A DNA stretch of 64,000 nt from Patiria pectinifera (lineage: Eukaryota; Echinodermata; Asteroidea; Valvatida; Asterinidae). Of the stretch, positions 1 to 11,565 are shown one piece after another. The translations under genes and the position numbers were made by a program. Below the pieces are notes generated by a model. It was not told where the DNA came from. It was given only the letters and a program-made list of their open reading frames with translations, and made no database searches. The number at the start of each line of letters is the position of its first letter. Position 1 is the first letter of the stretch. The stretch covers positions 10,186,643 through 10,250,642 of the forward strand of contig CM057140.1 in NCBI GenBank assembly GCA_029964075.1, read 5' to 3'.

Positions 1-1846
1 GCGGCGGGTCACAGCACTTGTAATGACTCTTTTCGCTCCAGTGATCGTCATTAGGCTTTGCCAATTTTTTTTTCTTCTCTTGGCGGACGCGGGCAGCGAG
101 GGAGCAGTAGGCAGCTTTCCCGAATCGGTCAATCATTCCAATACCTGCTGTCAGCCCGCACTCGGTAGCGCAAGATGGTGGAAATTGCAAGTACACCAGT
201 CCATGAAAAACTTAAAACTACTAAGTTGTTTTTAAAGTTGGAAAGTCACTGTTATTATACGGTACCTAGAAATGCAACACATCCACATATCCCACACCAT
301 GAAACCAAAACTAACTTTATAGTTTCATCAAAAAATTCCCCTCAGAATTCTGAGAAAATTGGGAAACTTTTTCCAAAAGTTTCCCAAATTACGACACATA
401 CAGGGTGGTGCAAAAAGAAGGAAACCCACTTTTGAGAGGAATTTTAACCTACTTACTTAACTTATTTGAACCGTTTTTTTGTTTGTTTGTTTTTTTGCAG
501 TATAGATCTTCAACCACACATGGTGAAAAAATCTCAAGAACAGTGTTATTATGCTAAATTGAATACAAGTCACCAAAATCACTGTTGTCCACGTTTAAGT
601 CTAGTGTAGTGTTTTTTCGTCTTCAAATCAAGCTCCGGAGCTCAGTCAAGCGGATGGAATAAAGCTGTACGTGGACAAACAGGTTTGGGACATGAAATTT
701 AGGCTACCATATCTCAGAGAGAAAAGATGCATTTGCAATCATTTGTTCGTCACTTAAGTTTAAAGATCAATATTTCAATACCGTTCTATTGAATTTTTGA
801 AACATGCTCAACAAGTAATAATAATAATTATACCGGAGTCTTATATAGCACACGTATCTACCAACAATTAGGTACTTAAGGCGCAGGAAATTATGTCTTT
901 TATTAAAGACAGGTAAATGAAGTTTATGAGAAATATGAGACCCATTATGTAGCACCTTATAAGGGTACATACAAGGTGCTGAGAGGCATAATGTAGCCAC
1001 TGCCAGAAATACTGGGAAAAACCCCTTCTCTTAGCGATAAGTGTTCTTTAACGTGCATTACACAACACACAGGACCTACGGCTTTACATATGTACGTCCC
1101 ATCCGAAGGATGTAGCAATAATGGTAAAGTGCCTTGCTCAAGAGCACAAGCACCAAGTAGGTGAAAATTGCTGTCAAAAGTGGGTTTCCTTCTATCCCTC
1201 TGGGCTACACTTTTTTTCAATTTATAACAAAAAGCCAATCCCCACATGTTCCTGTAGTTTTCCATACACACATGATTCTTTTTTACGCCTGTATATCGCC
1301 TACGTGTACATGTACAAAAGGGCATAATATAATTATGAGACATCCAGGTTTTTAAACAATAAGGCTATGCCCTCGGCCTAAGTCCTGGGACACAAGTCAA
1401 TGAGAACAGCCAATGTCGCTACCAGGGTTTAATTACAAACTGTAGCTATTGATTTCACGCCATATTACCATCCCGTTTATGAAATGTGGCTTTGCACAAA
1501 ATGCTGGCAGAAAATCCATGCCACGGGCCACTATGTAAAAACCAGCATCCAAACCCACACACACAGGCACAAATATTGTAAACCAACACGCATCCATGAA
1601 CATGACACTTGCAACTCATAAAAAAGGCACATGTATATTTACACATGGCTTATTTTTTTGCAGATAGTTTTACAGCAAACAGATCAAGAAACGTGATCTG
1701 TTACGTGTACTTGAACATCACCGGCAGCAACACAGACAATACAATATTAGGAGCAACATTAAAACACGTACATTGTACATTGTACACTGCAGAAACTCAC
1801 AATAACTTTCTGCTTCTGAAAACGACATGAGCTTTACAGGAGGTTT
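1..1846. other. Non-coding, repeat remnants
   Basis: No supported gene. At about 406-430 the sequence CAGGGTGGTGCAAAAAGAAG resembles the terminus of the CAGGGTG MITEs at 40439 and 50180, and TGTCCACGT / TACGTGGACA pairs occur at 588-680, so an old fold-back relative may lie here. Short open frames have no recognisable protein content. Confidence 0.5.
1085..1160 (-). repeat. SINE fragment
   Basis: GTAAAGTGCCTTGCTCAAGA and the following GCACAAGCACC match, in reverse, the conserved body of the SINE at 11268-11560 (GGTGCTTGTGTTCTTGGGCA then AGACACTTTAC). The tRNA-like head is not recognisable. This is a decayed partial copy. Confidence 0.45.
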
Positions 1847-1920
1847 AATGTGGGAGTTGTAAGACCTAGCTGCACTGACTAGGAGGGGGTTGTGGGTTCA
1901 AGTCCAACCAAAGTAAGCTT
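1847..1920 (+). repeat. Possible tRNA-derived SINE head
   Basis: A B-box-like GGGTTCAAGTCCAACC follows CCTAGCTGCACTGACTAGG. This is reminiscent of a tRNA A/B box arrangement, but the A box is poor and no cloverleaf can be folded, so it is not a functional tRNA. Confidence 0.3.
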
Positions 1921-2044
1921 GTGAAGCTTTTCCTCACAAGTTCCCAGAAAGTAATGAAAATAGGGTATTTAATCCTTCTGACATCAGTAAAGGACAAAAC
2001 CAAACAGTAAAACCATAAACCCCGAGTACTTCCTCAGGACTACT

Positions 2045-2350
2045 CTGCTAAATCCAACAGAGTCTGACAGTTACTCGTATGAGTTTCCTGCTCAATCCCA
2101 CACAACCCAACTTGCCAAGTTGTTGGGTACCTGAACATATAAACTTACTGGCGTGCTCAATCCAACAGAATCCAACTGCGCCGTATTTTTCTGTTTGCTG
2201 CTGGATCCAACAGAGTCCAACTTGGCGTTATTTATCAGTACCCAACAGAATCGGGCTCTGAATGTTGTCAGTTGCCTGCCGAATCCAACAGATTTCAACA
2301 GGAGTCACGTACAAGGGGTTTACTGCTCAATCCAACAGGACCCAACGGTA
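2045..2350 (+). repeat. Cluster of degenerate CTCAATCCAACAGAATCCAAC motifs
   Basis: About seven variants of a 20-22 nt motif occur at 2049, 2094, 2158, 2205, 2240, 2281 and 2328, separated by unrelated spacers of roughly 15-45 nt. This is not a normal tandem array because the spacers differ. A related motif cluster in inverse orientation is at 43557-43845. Confidence 0.6.
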
Positions 2351-2682
2351 ATGAAAAATAGTTGGAGCCTGTTGACTGAGCAGGGTTAGGGCTATACGTG
2401 TAATGGTACCATTAAGGAGACACGTTATCGTAATTTCTTCGCACGATGGGAGACATCGGTCATTAGGTCTCCCTAATGTCACAGCCCCCCTTTAGAGGCA
2501 CAATTTTGCTGTCGCAGTTAGATTATGTTTGTTGCTCGTGGTCTAATTAGCAAACATGCCGAAGTTCGTGGAAAAAGGACAAGGGAATGATGGGTTAGGG
2601 CACATTTAAGTTTGAAAAATTGTGTGCACAAGTCTATGGGGATGTCTCCCAAATGTCCAATTCAGGGTAATCACTATAACCA

Positions 2683-2852
2683 TTATCATGTTGCGGCCAT
2701 CTTGATTTTTTTTTCCCCATTCAAATCAACGTAACCAAAGCGAGACTAGAAGGAAAAATAGTCTAGTTCCTTTTGGCACCAAAAAAACCCAATATCATTC
2801 AGTGCTGTTATTGGATACAGGGAACATGACTGAAATGGTGGCAGCATGATAA
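2683..2852 (+). mobile_element. 170-bp MITE, copy 1
   Basis: The element is bounded by TTATCATGTTGCGGCCAT and its imperfect inverse ATGGTGGCAGCATGATAA. It is nearly identical over its length to 23098-23258. It has no coding capacity. The target duplication is not clear. The GGCCATCTT near its end is a YY1-like word. Confidence 0.7.
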
Positions 2853-5800
2853 AGGCTTATTAATAGTTGACATCACCCTCACACAAAAAAAAAATCAGAA
2901 GTCAACAAGAGAATTCAACTTTGAAAAAAAAATCACACAAAAACAAGAAAGGTAACACTCAGGAACTCTCACTAGACAAACCACAATGTCCGGAATATTT
3001 CCTAGTTCGCATCAAATGACTATATTTGATTCCCTCTTTGCGTCAAGGACAAGACAGCTAATTTTTCATCCCTTTTCTTTTTTCGACGTTTTTCCCCCCT
3101 TTTCCCACCTGTCAGAGAAGATGACAGTTGTTTACCTGCCCACTCAGGTTCGGGTTCGGGAACGGAAGAGGAGAAAGAGACAGAATGAGCCGCCTCGCCG
3201 ATGCGCGAAAGAGACAAGTCAAAATCAGATAAAAATGAAAATCTCCCTCTCCGCGGGCAACGCGGAGAGACGATGTTTGCCTTAGCGACGACGGGTCAAG
3301 GGCGTGAGCGGGACGAGATGTAAAGAGCAAAGCTTGCATCGCTTGATCAAGTCCAGGCTGGTGCACGAGAAGCTGACGCGCACGTACGTGTAACGACTAC
3401 GAACAAGTATAACCACACGTGTGAAATGTCTTCTTTTTTTTCCCCAATGGCATGCAGTTGCTTGACACAAGGCCACTAGGTTTAAATAATAAATAATGCC
3501 AAAGCCTGACTGAGGAAATTCAGAAAATATAATTTATTTCATTGTATAAAGTACACAAACACAAGCGTACTTTTCATACTGTACACATGTACTTTCGTTC
3601 GTTCGGGTCTACGGAAATCCACAAGCAAATCTAAAGCCGATTATCACGTCGTTAGTTTTGTCTTACGCATCCAAAAGGCGTGCATCAAAACAAGGCCACT
3701 GCAGTAAGTTGAAAGCTCTTTTTCAACGTGTACTTTATAGCTACCATGAGAGTAGCTTGATATTTTCAGTACGAGTACCTCCATGACAAATATCTTTTGA
3801 TGAAATTTACTTGTAAGTTCAAAGCACCCACCATTTTTTAAATTAGCTTATCCATTTCAAATATATTGCTTGAGGAATTGGTAAAAAAGAAGTGAAGGAC
3901 ATTAGCGCTGGACGATACGATGATAATATCATCGCAATACAATATTCGTCCAAAACAACTCGGAATGGATTAAGTTTTGAAAAATATCGAAATATCAGCA
4001 ATATTGTTTTAAATTTATTGCAAACTTTTTTTTCACCCGCATTTATCAAGAAAAATCTTACATGACTTGAAGCAAGCATGGACATTTAGTTGACTTTTTT
4101 TATGCAGAACAAAAGACAGCTTTCAAGCTTTGCAGGAAATTTGAACAGGAAAAATTGTAAAATTGTTTACTTCATAAAATAAACAAAAAAAAATTCAAAT
4201 TTTTGGTACTTCAAATTACACTGACAGCTCACAAACTGCCCACTTTTCACCACTCGTTTCCAATTCCCCAATTCTCCAAACTGATTTCCCTCTTCTCAGA
4301 AGCCTTACAATCAAGCAAAATAATGAATGCAACGATGGAGTATAAACAGAGCTGAAAATAATTAACCACGAAATCCCAGCTTTTCCTCTTAATGCATGAA
4401 AATGCAATTGTAAATCATGCTTCCCAACCCCAACAACGTTTATTCACTCCCCTGTTGCGTGGGGGGGGGGGGATCCTTTTAGTTTAAAGCCCTGCTTGCC
4501 TTTAATGTCCAATTCCTATTTTTTTGAATTCACAAATAGATTACTCCTGATCGCATTCATGAATATATCCATTACGTTTGCATTTGGCATGGATTTCATG
4601 GGATGCGCCAAGTAAAAGAAAGTTGGGGGCAGAAGTTCAAATGGGACGTGCTGTGCATGAAGAAGTTACAAAAGAAGAAGTGTTTCATAAAACAGAAACA
4701 CGCCATGATCTTCAGGGGAAACCTTACATGTACATCAAATATGGTAACTGTGTTTGAATTTTGAGCATATTTGCCAACTTTCACAAACTAACTAATCTTT
4801 CCAAAGCGTCTGGACTCTGGACTAAGTTTCTCGCCTTGCCTACCCCTATCAAACCCCCTTGCCACTCCCCCCCTCCCCCCACCACCCTCCTCAAACCAAC
4901 TTCTGCTGTCAACTTCTGACTCGCACACGACACGTAGACCCAATTCCAAACCATTACAAGCCCCAAATGCATTCATCTAAATCACCGTGCGGATCTAATT
5001 CCCTGGCACACTTTCCCGCTAACATTTTACGTTGGTTGGTTTTTGTGTCGCGTGTGTCAGCATCGATTGCTCAATTTCGCCATTTCTCGGATGCGGATCG
5101 GAAGTGACAGAGGGTATTTACGACTAACGCATTCCCCTCTGGCTCGACTGCACAACACTGCCCCAATCTATCGGCCGGTAATAAATCGCACGAGCGCGAC
5201 ACCCCAAGCATGAACATGCTCCTGTTCTCAAATTATTTCCGGACCCCCCCAAAAAAAATAAAGCCGGTGAAAAATTTACAACAGTGGGTAGGTCAAAAAG
5301 CACTATGCTACGCAGACAAAAAAGTCTCCCGGTTTAAAGCTCGACAATACAATATCGCAAACCCTGATGATGTTTTAAATGAACCTGGATTTGTATTTCC
5401 TCCATGAAGAATGCTGTATCCCTGGGCACAGAACGCAAATACAGCTAGAGGATTAGCTTAATCCTATCTTCAGGCATCAAGGGATTATCTGGATGAGGCT
5501 GGGAGCACAAAGAGCTGCAAGTACTCCACAGATATATCTTGTGACACAAGTCCAAGTCCTGAAATCTAGCAGTGCGTCAAGAAACAAAGTTCAAGAGAAC
5601 TTGGACGAGCAAACGAATATCTCGGTTTTTGGGTAAATTACATGTAAAAACTTGTGTTAGAACAATTTTTTTATCAATTCCAATTACATGTGGTTCCCTT
5701 AGAGCTTGCAAGTGGCAGTGTTGACAATTTTAATAAAACAACAATTGAGTACAGTACGCTGATGTCTTTGAAAACAAATGGACATCTCCACTGTTTTACG

Positions 5801-7132
5801 AATTTAGTGTGAAAGGCAAATATCTCCGAGTGCAACCTTAAACCCTCTTTTCTCTCTGAGCCAGAGTGGCGTTGACATGCAACAGGTCTAAAGAAAAGAG
5901 ATGGCCCATGGGTTAACGCTTTTACGCACCGCGCTACGTGCGCCTAGACGTGTCCGCTCAAATTAGGGCAATTAGGCGGTTGTGGGGGACGGTGAATTAA
6001 GCTAAAAGCCGGGGAAAATGACATTGGAACATGTCTTTGGGCATTTGTGGGTCAGATGGGTGCCCCCTGGCGCAACAAAAAAATGGCTAGGGTGGGACAA
6101 ATGGTAACTAAGAAAGTTTGGGGAAGCATTGTAAAGAGTTGCTGAGTATGTGTGGTTGTTGTTGTGGTGCAATTATTTTTGATGTGGTTTGAGCACTGAA
6201 AATGGGGATCGACTAGGTTGAAAATAAGTAAAAAGAATGAAAAAAAGTCTATGTTGTGACGAAAAAGCTGTTTTGAAATACAGAGTAGAATAATGGAGCC
6301 TGCAATTACATTCATGTACATGTGATATTTTCATAACCTTTAATACACAGTTTTTAGAAGTCTTTTAGAGTAAATTCCACAATATTTTACAAATACTGTA
6401 TATTACGGTAGCTCATAAAAACACCTTGACAATGCAGTGACAGCTAGGATAAGCCAAAAGGATTAAATTTGTACGCGTCAAAAATGCACTATCAGTATCG
6501 GAATTGTTGGTTGGACTTGCACTCTGAGTGGTTTGCAAGAAAAAAAAATGCTGTTAATAGAAATTTCACACTCAGCAAGTTAATTTGAAAACCATGCTTT
6601 CGGTAACTGCTATTGGGTTTGGTTATAATTACTGCCGCGGTAGTTTGGTTTCTGTGTGAGAGGGTGAATTTTATGAGAAGAGGGGAAAAAAGGAACTACC
6701 CGCGTCTGGGCGAAGCCTTTTGGGACGTTGTTGGGAATGGTTCTGCAGATTGTAGCCAATTCCCACTGGTATTGGGTAATTAGGTGGCGAAATTGTCTTG
6801 TTTAATTGTCCTGGAGGCTGAGCATGTACAGTGAAAAACATGGGGGGGAGGGGGGAACGGTGTAGAAGAGGCGCTCACTAAAATTTCAGTGGTGGCAGGC
6901 AGCCCCAGATTTCAATATGTCATCAAATTTTTATTTCTGGGTCGTCAAGTCGCCTATGACGATGCGATAACGAACTTGTCACCGGTCTTGGTGCTCTGTT
7001 ACATGTACATCAAAATCGCAGATTAATATGGGATTATTAATTTGGCAGGTGGTAAAGGGAGAGTTAATTCTTTTTCTCTGCGATTCTAAAGATCTTTTTT
7101 TCTGGTTCTATGTTTGTAAGAAGGTGGGGGAG
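2853..7132. other. Non-coding intergenic DNA
   Basis: No supported gene. It contains a run of 12 G at about 4451-4462. A GCTGGACGATACGATGATA stretch at 3907 followed by ATATCG-type words resembles decayed hAT-type elements. A CpG-containing block lies at 5030-5200. Open frames in this interval are short and look random. Confidence 0.5.
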
Positions 7133-7336
7133 CAATGGACCGATCCAGTAAGCACCGCCCCATGGTGTTCTGACCAATCACAGCCGTGATTAACGTATAT
7201 GCGTCGTGCAAAGTCAGTCCGCGTGTGCACGCGCGTATGATGCGCGCGGAAGGAAAATGCAGCGTGGCATTGGAGAGGAGCACGTGTTAATTTGCCCACG
7301 TGTGCACTGGGCGGAGCTTACTGGATCGGTCCATTG
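7133..7336. mobile_element. 204-bp MITE with long terminal inverted repeats
   Basis: The left end CAATGGACCGATCCAGTAAG and right end CTTACTGGATCGGTCCATTG are perfect inverse complements over 20 nt and continue imperfectly into CCGCCC/GGGCGG. The interior has paired CACGTG E-boxes and CpG-rich GCGCGC words. It has no reading frame for a transposase. Confidence 0.75.
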
Positions 7337-7584
7337 GGGAAGGGACAGCAAAGCAACATCTATTGGCAATTTGCCAGAAAGGTTGAATACTGGACTATTT
7401 TGTTCTAGTCCACCAAAAACTAACGTGAGTGATGATAGTGAAATATCCAGTGGCATTGGCTTGTTAAGCACATGTGTACTCATTATCTTAATTAATTAAC
7501 TTGGGAATTCCAAGCACATCAATCAACAAAGAATTGGCTTAATTGGATTTTTCGATCAGTATAGCTTTCCCAGATGCTAACTTT

Positions 7585-8088
7585 ATGGTCTCCGTGCGCA
7601 AACGAGAGAGGGCGCTTTTTCACCACTTTTGAGAGCCCCTTGGACGGGACACACCGTGTGCGTGTACTGGTTTCCGCACGCATGGAGCGAAGTACTGGTA
7701 CATGTACGCATGACTAATAATAATAATGTGCGTCTTCGCGTGAGCGTTATGCATCTTGGAGAGACATTCGAAAGCATTGCCGAAGATGTATAATGCTCAC
7801 GCGAAGACACACATTCTTAATATTAGTCATGCGTACATGTACTTTGCTCTATACATGCTCGAACCATTAAACCAAGTCGGCTTTTTAATAATAATTTGGT
7901 GTGCAAGTCCACAAAGCGGTGCACCCTTCCTGCATACTGTGGACCTCTTTTGTTCACAGGTCCACAAAGAGTATGTAAGGATATAGTGTGTGCTCTATAC
8001 TCCTTGGGATGAGGGAAACGTGTGTCCCGTCTGCTGGTCTCTCAAAAGTAAAGTAAAGCGCCCTCTCTTGTTTGCGCACAGAGCCCAT
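7585..8088. mobile_element. 504-bp fold-back element
   Basis: The outer arms (GTGCGCAAACGAGAGAGGGC / GCCCTCTCTTGTTTGCGCAC) and inner arms (CGCATGACTAATAATAATAA near 7706; matching inverse near 7815-7835) are inverted repeats, so the element can fold into a long hairpin. The right half has extra sequence at 7863-7905 homologous to the MITE family at 8416-8912, suggesting a composite or gene conversion. Confidence 0.7.
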
Positions 8089-8415
8089 ACATCAAAGTGA
8101 AATTAATTCAACGTTATTAATACCCCACCAATGTTATAGGCCTACACGTATACAAGTGCAATCAAACATCGTTCAATTCAGGAAATCCAGTCGTCTGTCT
8201 GATACTGCTCTTTCAATCCGGCCAGGTTCTTCACATCACTGTCATCATTTGGTTGTCCTTATTATGCTACTTGCCAGCCAAAATAATTGCAAGCTTTTAC
8301 CGAAGCATGACTTGGGTTTCCATTTTTATGACAAGGTCGTTAAACTTGCAATAAAACAAACGGCCTCCAAAAAATTGTATTTATACTAGTATGTATGTTA
8401 AAGCATGGAGCATGG

Positions 8416-8912
8416 TTAAAGGTTGCGTGGACCATTTGTCATTTGTGAAACAAAAGTGCTCAAAATCTAAAGGCTCTTTAAATGCTGTGTGTTTTGAGAA
8501 AACACAATATTCTGGATCTGGATTTCAATTCACAGGTTGCTGAGTCATATTTTGAATTTTGCCCTCTCGTGACATGATCCCGAAATTTGCATTTGGGACA
8601 TGATTCTCGAACAGCCGACTGAAGTTACATTTGTACGTGATGTCACACACTGAACCGACCAAAAATAGTGACCTTGCGCGCGTGTGTGTGGTGTCAACAC
8701 TTGCACCCATTCACGGATTTGCCCAACTACAAACGGAAATTTACAATAATGTGTCACTTGACACATCTTTGGAAATGAACTAACAGCATGCCAGAAGGAA
8801 TAATTTCACAGGGAATTTAGTGTCATTACTATCGTTAAACCAAGTCGGCTTTTTAACAATAATTTGGTCGGTTACTTCTTGGATAGCTGCAAATGGGCCA
8901 CGCTACCTTTAA
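8416..8912 (+). mobile_element. MITE family C, copy 1 (full length)
   Basis: The terminal inverted repeat is TTAAAGGTTGCGTGGACCAT and, inverted, TTAAAGGTAGCGTGGCCCAT. The body is homologous to 14090-14345 and 20505-21024, including ACAAAAGTGCTCAAAATCTAA and TAATTTCACAGGGA. It is non-coding. Confidence 0.7.
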
Positions 8913-9251
8913 AGATACATATTCGTGGGTGCACAATGTAACATTTGCTCGGGGCCAGAGCATTGATCTGTAACACATCAATAGATGGTCATTAGTCTAA
9001 ACCCCTGACACTGTCTGCCAGGGATAACATGACCTGTGTGTCAGTGTGCCAGGCTTTTTCCCCGACCTAAATATTACATGAAGATTTTTTTTGCTTGGTG
9101 GTGGTCCCAATTAAGAGATGCAACTGTTTTTATCACTCAAGAGACGGAGAGAGTTAAATTTACTTGTGCTAATTTATGAGAAGCTTGACTATCTTTCTGT
9201 TTTGACTGTGTTTAATTTTAGTGTGGCAATTTGAGAGACCACCAACATAGG

Positions 9252-9325
9252 TTTTGAGAGCTCAGTTGATGGTAGAGCACTGGTTCAGTGTTGTAGAGGT
9301 CAGAGGTTCAGATCATTTTCTTTGT
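9252..9325 (+). repeat. tRNA-derived SINE head
   Basis: An A-box-like AGCTCAGTTGATGGTAGAGC and a B-box-like GAGGTTCAGATC are spaced as in a tRNA. Extra and altered bases in the stem regions rule out a working tRNA. The downstream body is diverged. Confidence 0.5.
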
Positions 9326-11267
9326 TAACTCAAACTCAATGCATTCGAATGTCTCTCCCGGTGGTCCCCCTAACTTTCCCTTTGTGACCATTGAATCCTC
9401 AGTCCGTAAGATTGGTGTTGAATTAAAATCACTGATCTGCATGTTCATGTATCTTCAATTTGGTGCATTACGGAAAGAAGAAGTAGAATAACCTCCATGG
9501 CTTGAATTGTATTTCTGTTTCGTGTATTGTAAATACAATGTGCCATAAAAATAACTTGACAAAGTTTTGGAATGAACAATTCAGAAACAGTTTCATAATT
9601 TCACTTTTACTTTTGGATTAAGTGCAATGTATTTTGGTGTTAGGTTGATCATTTGACAGGTTGTCATCTACAGTTTTACACAAATGTTTACTTTTATAAC
9701 AAGTGATGAAATACCAATAATGAGTTTTGTGTATTACATGTAAACTCTCACAAGAAAATGTGTTTCAGTTCAACAAAACTGTGAGCAGAAAAAAAATGAG
9801 TTCATGATGACATTTTCACAGGATTAAAATGCACAAAAGTTTAAATTTTCCATTGGAAAAAATTAATCAAATTTTATTTCAACAACTCTAACAACAACAA
9901 AAATCTATTGCACATTTAAAAACCAGTTTGTGTCCAAAACTTATTAATTTGAAAAGGAGAATTCTGTTAATTTTGTTCATTTTCTAGTTCTGCAAAAGAA
10001 ATTACTGGCCCTTCACACGCGACTTTTTCTTGCACACGTGAACTTGATCAACCGTGCACATTTTTACGACATTATAAACTTTGCCTCATGGTCATGTTCA
10101 CAACTTCACGTCTGTAAAACAAATAACCGGGGCCAAAGTTATGACTCAGACAATGAGACATGACATTTCTGCAGCAAGAGTCATGAACTGTGCGAGAAGT
10201 GAATACGAAATTTGAGACAAACCGAGCCCAGGCCTCAATAGACATTAACTCTCCACAGACAAGCTACATGTAGTACATCCATATGTATTTATTAGGGATG
10301 CATACAAGTGTATCAACATCAGTCATGATGTGTGAATTCTGGGTTTTCCTCGAACAAGAAAGAAAAATGTCCATTGGGTCCCCCAAAACAAGTCATCCGG
10401 TGCGGTACTAAGATAAAGGGGTACGTGTAGACAAACGCAACGACAATAGACAAGACAATGTCACGCCCGGCCAAAAATAATAAAAATATCCGGGAGTATG
10501 TGTGTGGTTTGTGACTTCAGCTGGCCGGCTCGCCCAATAAAAACAAAGCCATGTCAACAACGGGGGAGGGCGCTTGAGGGCCGGTGGGCCATTAGGACTC
10601 ACTCTTGGGGCTGCCCTGCCCAAACAAGTCTTACAAGCCCCCCTTAATCCTGCGCCCAGGGGCTAGTTTCATAGGGCCAAGAAATCTGCTTAGCGCATGT
10701 ATATATTTCTTGGTTCTGACTGGACCTCGCCTTATATGTGCTTAGCATATTTTGGGCACAACAGTTCCTTGTAATTGAGCCATGCTGACAACTGCATACA
10801 TGTAGCTCTGCTAAAACCGTATCTTGGTTGAACTGGAGCCAATGTCATGGCGCTGCCTTAACAGTTAGCGGTAGCAGAAAAGTTGTCCTATAGCAGAAAA
10901 TGGTGCTTACCTTTTAAAAGCACTATTTTTAAGCAACTTTTTCTTCTGGGGTTAAGCATGCTTTTGCTGTGCTTACTGTCTCCATGAAATATGGAGGCTC
11001 TGTTAGCAGAAAACTGTGTGCTTACATAGCAGTGCCATGAAAATCGGCAGTGGCCCTTAATCAGCTGAAACGCCCTTAGTACATAAATTTGGTACACAGC
11101 ATTCTTCTGCTTTGTACCTCATTGAGATTGAGCCCTACTGGAAAAAGAATGTTCTGCTTGGCTTATAGACTCCGTGAAAGAACTATAGATGTCATTGTGT
11201 GGCCTACAAACCAGACCCAGTATAAAGGACAGTTTTAGTACAAGAGCCAGGGAAGGACACGTTTTAG
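9326..11267. other. Non-coding; AT-rich, with a GCTTAGCA-type repeat
   Basis: No supported gene. From about 10660 to 11110 there are recurrent GCTTA/TAGCAGAAA words after TTTCATAGGGCCAAGAAATC, typical of a dispersed short repeat in marine invertebrate genomes. I cannot define its ends. Confidence 0.4.
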
Positions 11268-11565
11268 TACTTGTGGAGCGCTGTGGTCCAATGGTTACAG
11301 TGTTCGACTCACGTGCCATGGTACGTGGGTTCGAACCCTGACAGGGAACATGGTGCTTGTGTTCTTGGGCAAGACACTTTACTACAATTGTCTCTCTCCA
11401 CCCAGGAGTATAATGGGTATACCAGTGAAGGTAGAGACCAGAATGCGCTATCTCGAGCTGCTGCAAAAACGGGTCTCATGGCCTGACGAACAGGGGTAAT
11501 ACTTGCGAAGCGCTTTGAAACCTTCGGTATAAAGCACTATATAAGCACCACATTACTATTATTAT
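11268..11565 (+). repeat. Full-length tRNA-derived SINE
   Basis: The tRNA-like head has GTGGTCCAATGGTTACAGTG (A box) and GGGTTCGAACCCTG (B box). The conserved body has TTGGGCAAGACACTTTAC, TCCACCCAGGAGTATAATGG and GCGCTTTGAAACCTTCGGTA. It ends in TAAAGCACTATATAAGCACC and an (ATT)n tail. This layout is that of the SINE2-type elements widespread in invertebrate deuterostomes. Transcription would be by RNA polymerase III. Confidence 0.85.

Noticed and set aside
957-1343. 128-codon minus-strand frame
   Set aside because: It overlaps a SINE fragment and shares VVKCLAQEHKH-type translation with the SINE at 11268; it is repeat-derived, not a gene.
2045-2350. Repeat-spacer pattern resembling a CRISPR array
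   Set aside because: Motifs are degenerate, spacers vary widely in length and the host is an animal; described instead as a motif cluster.
11119-11486. Frames of 71 and 115 codons on both strands
   Set aside because: Both are translations of the SINE at 11268-11565.
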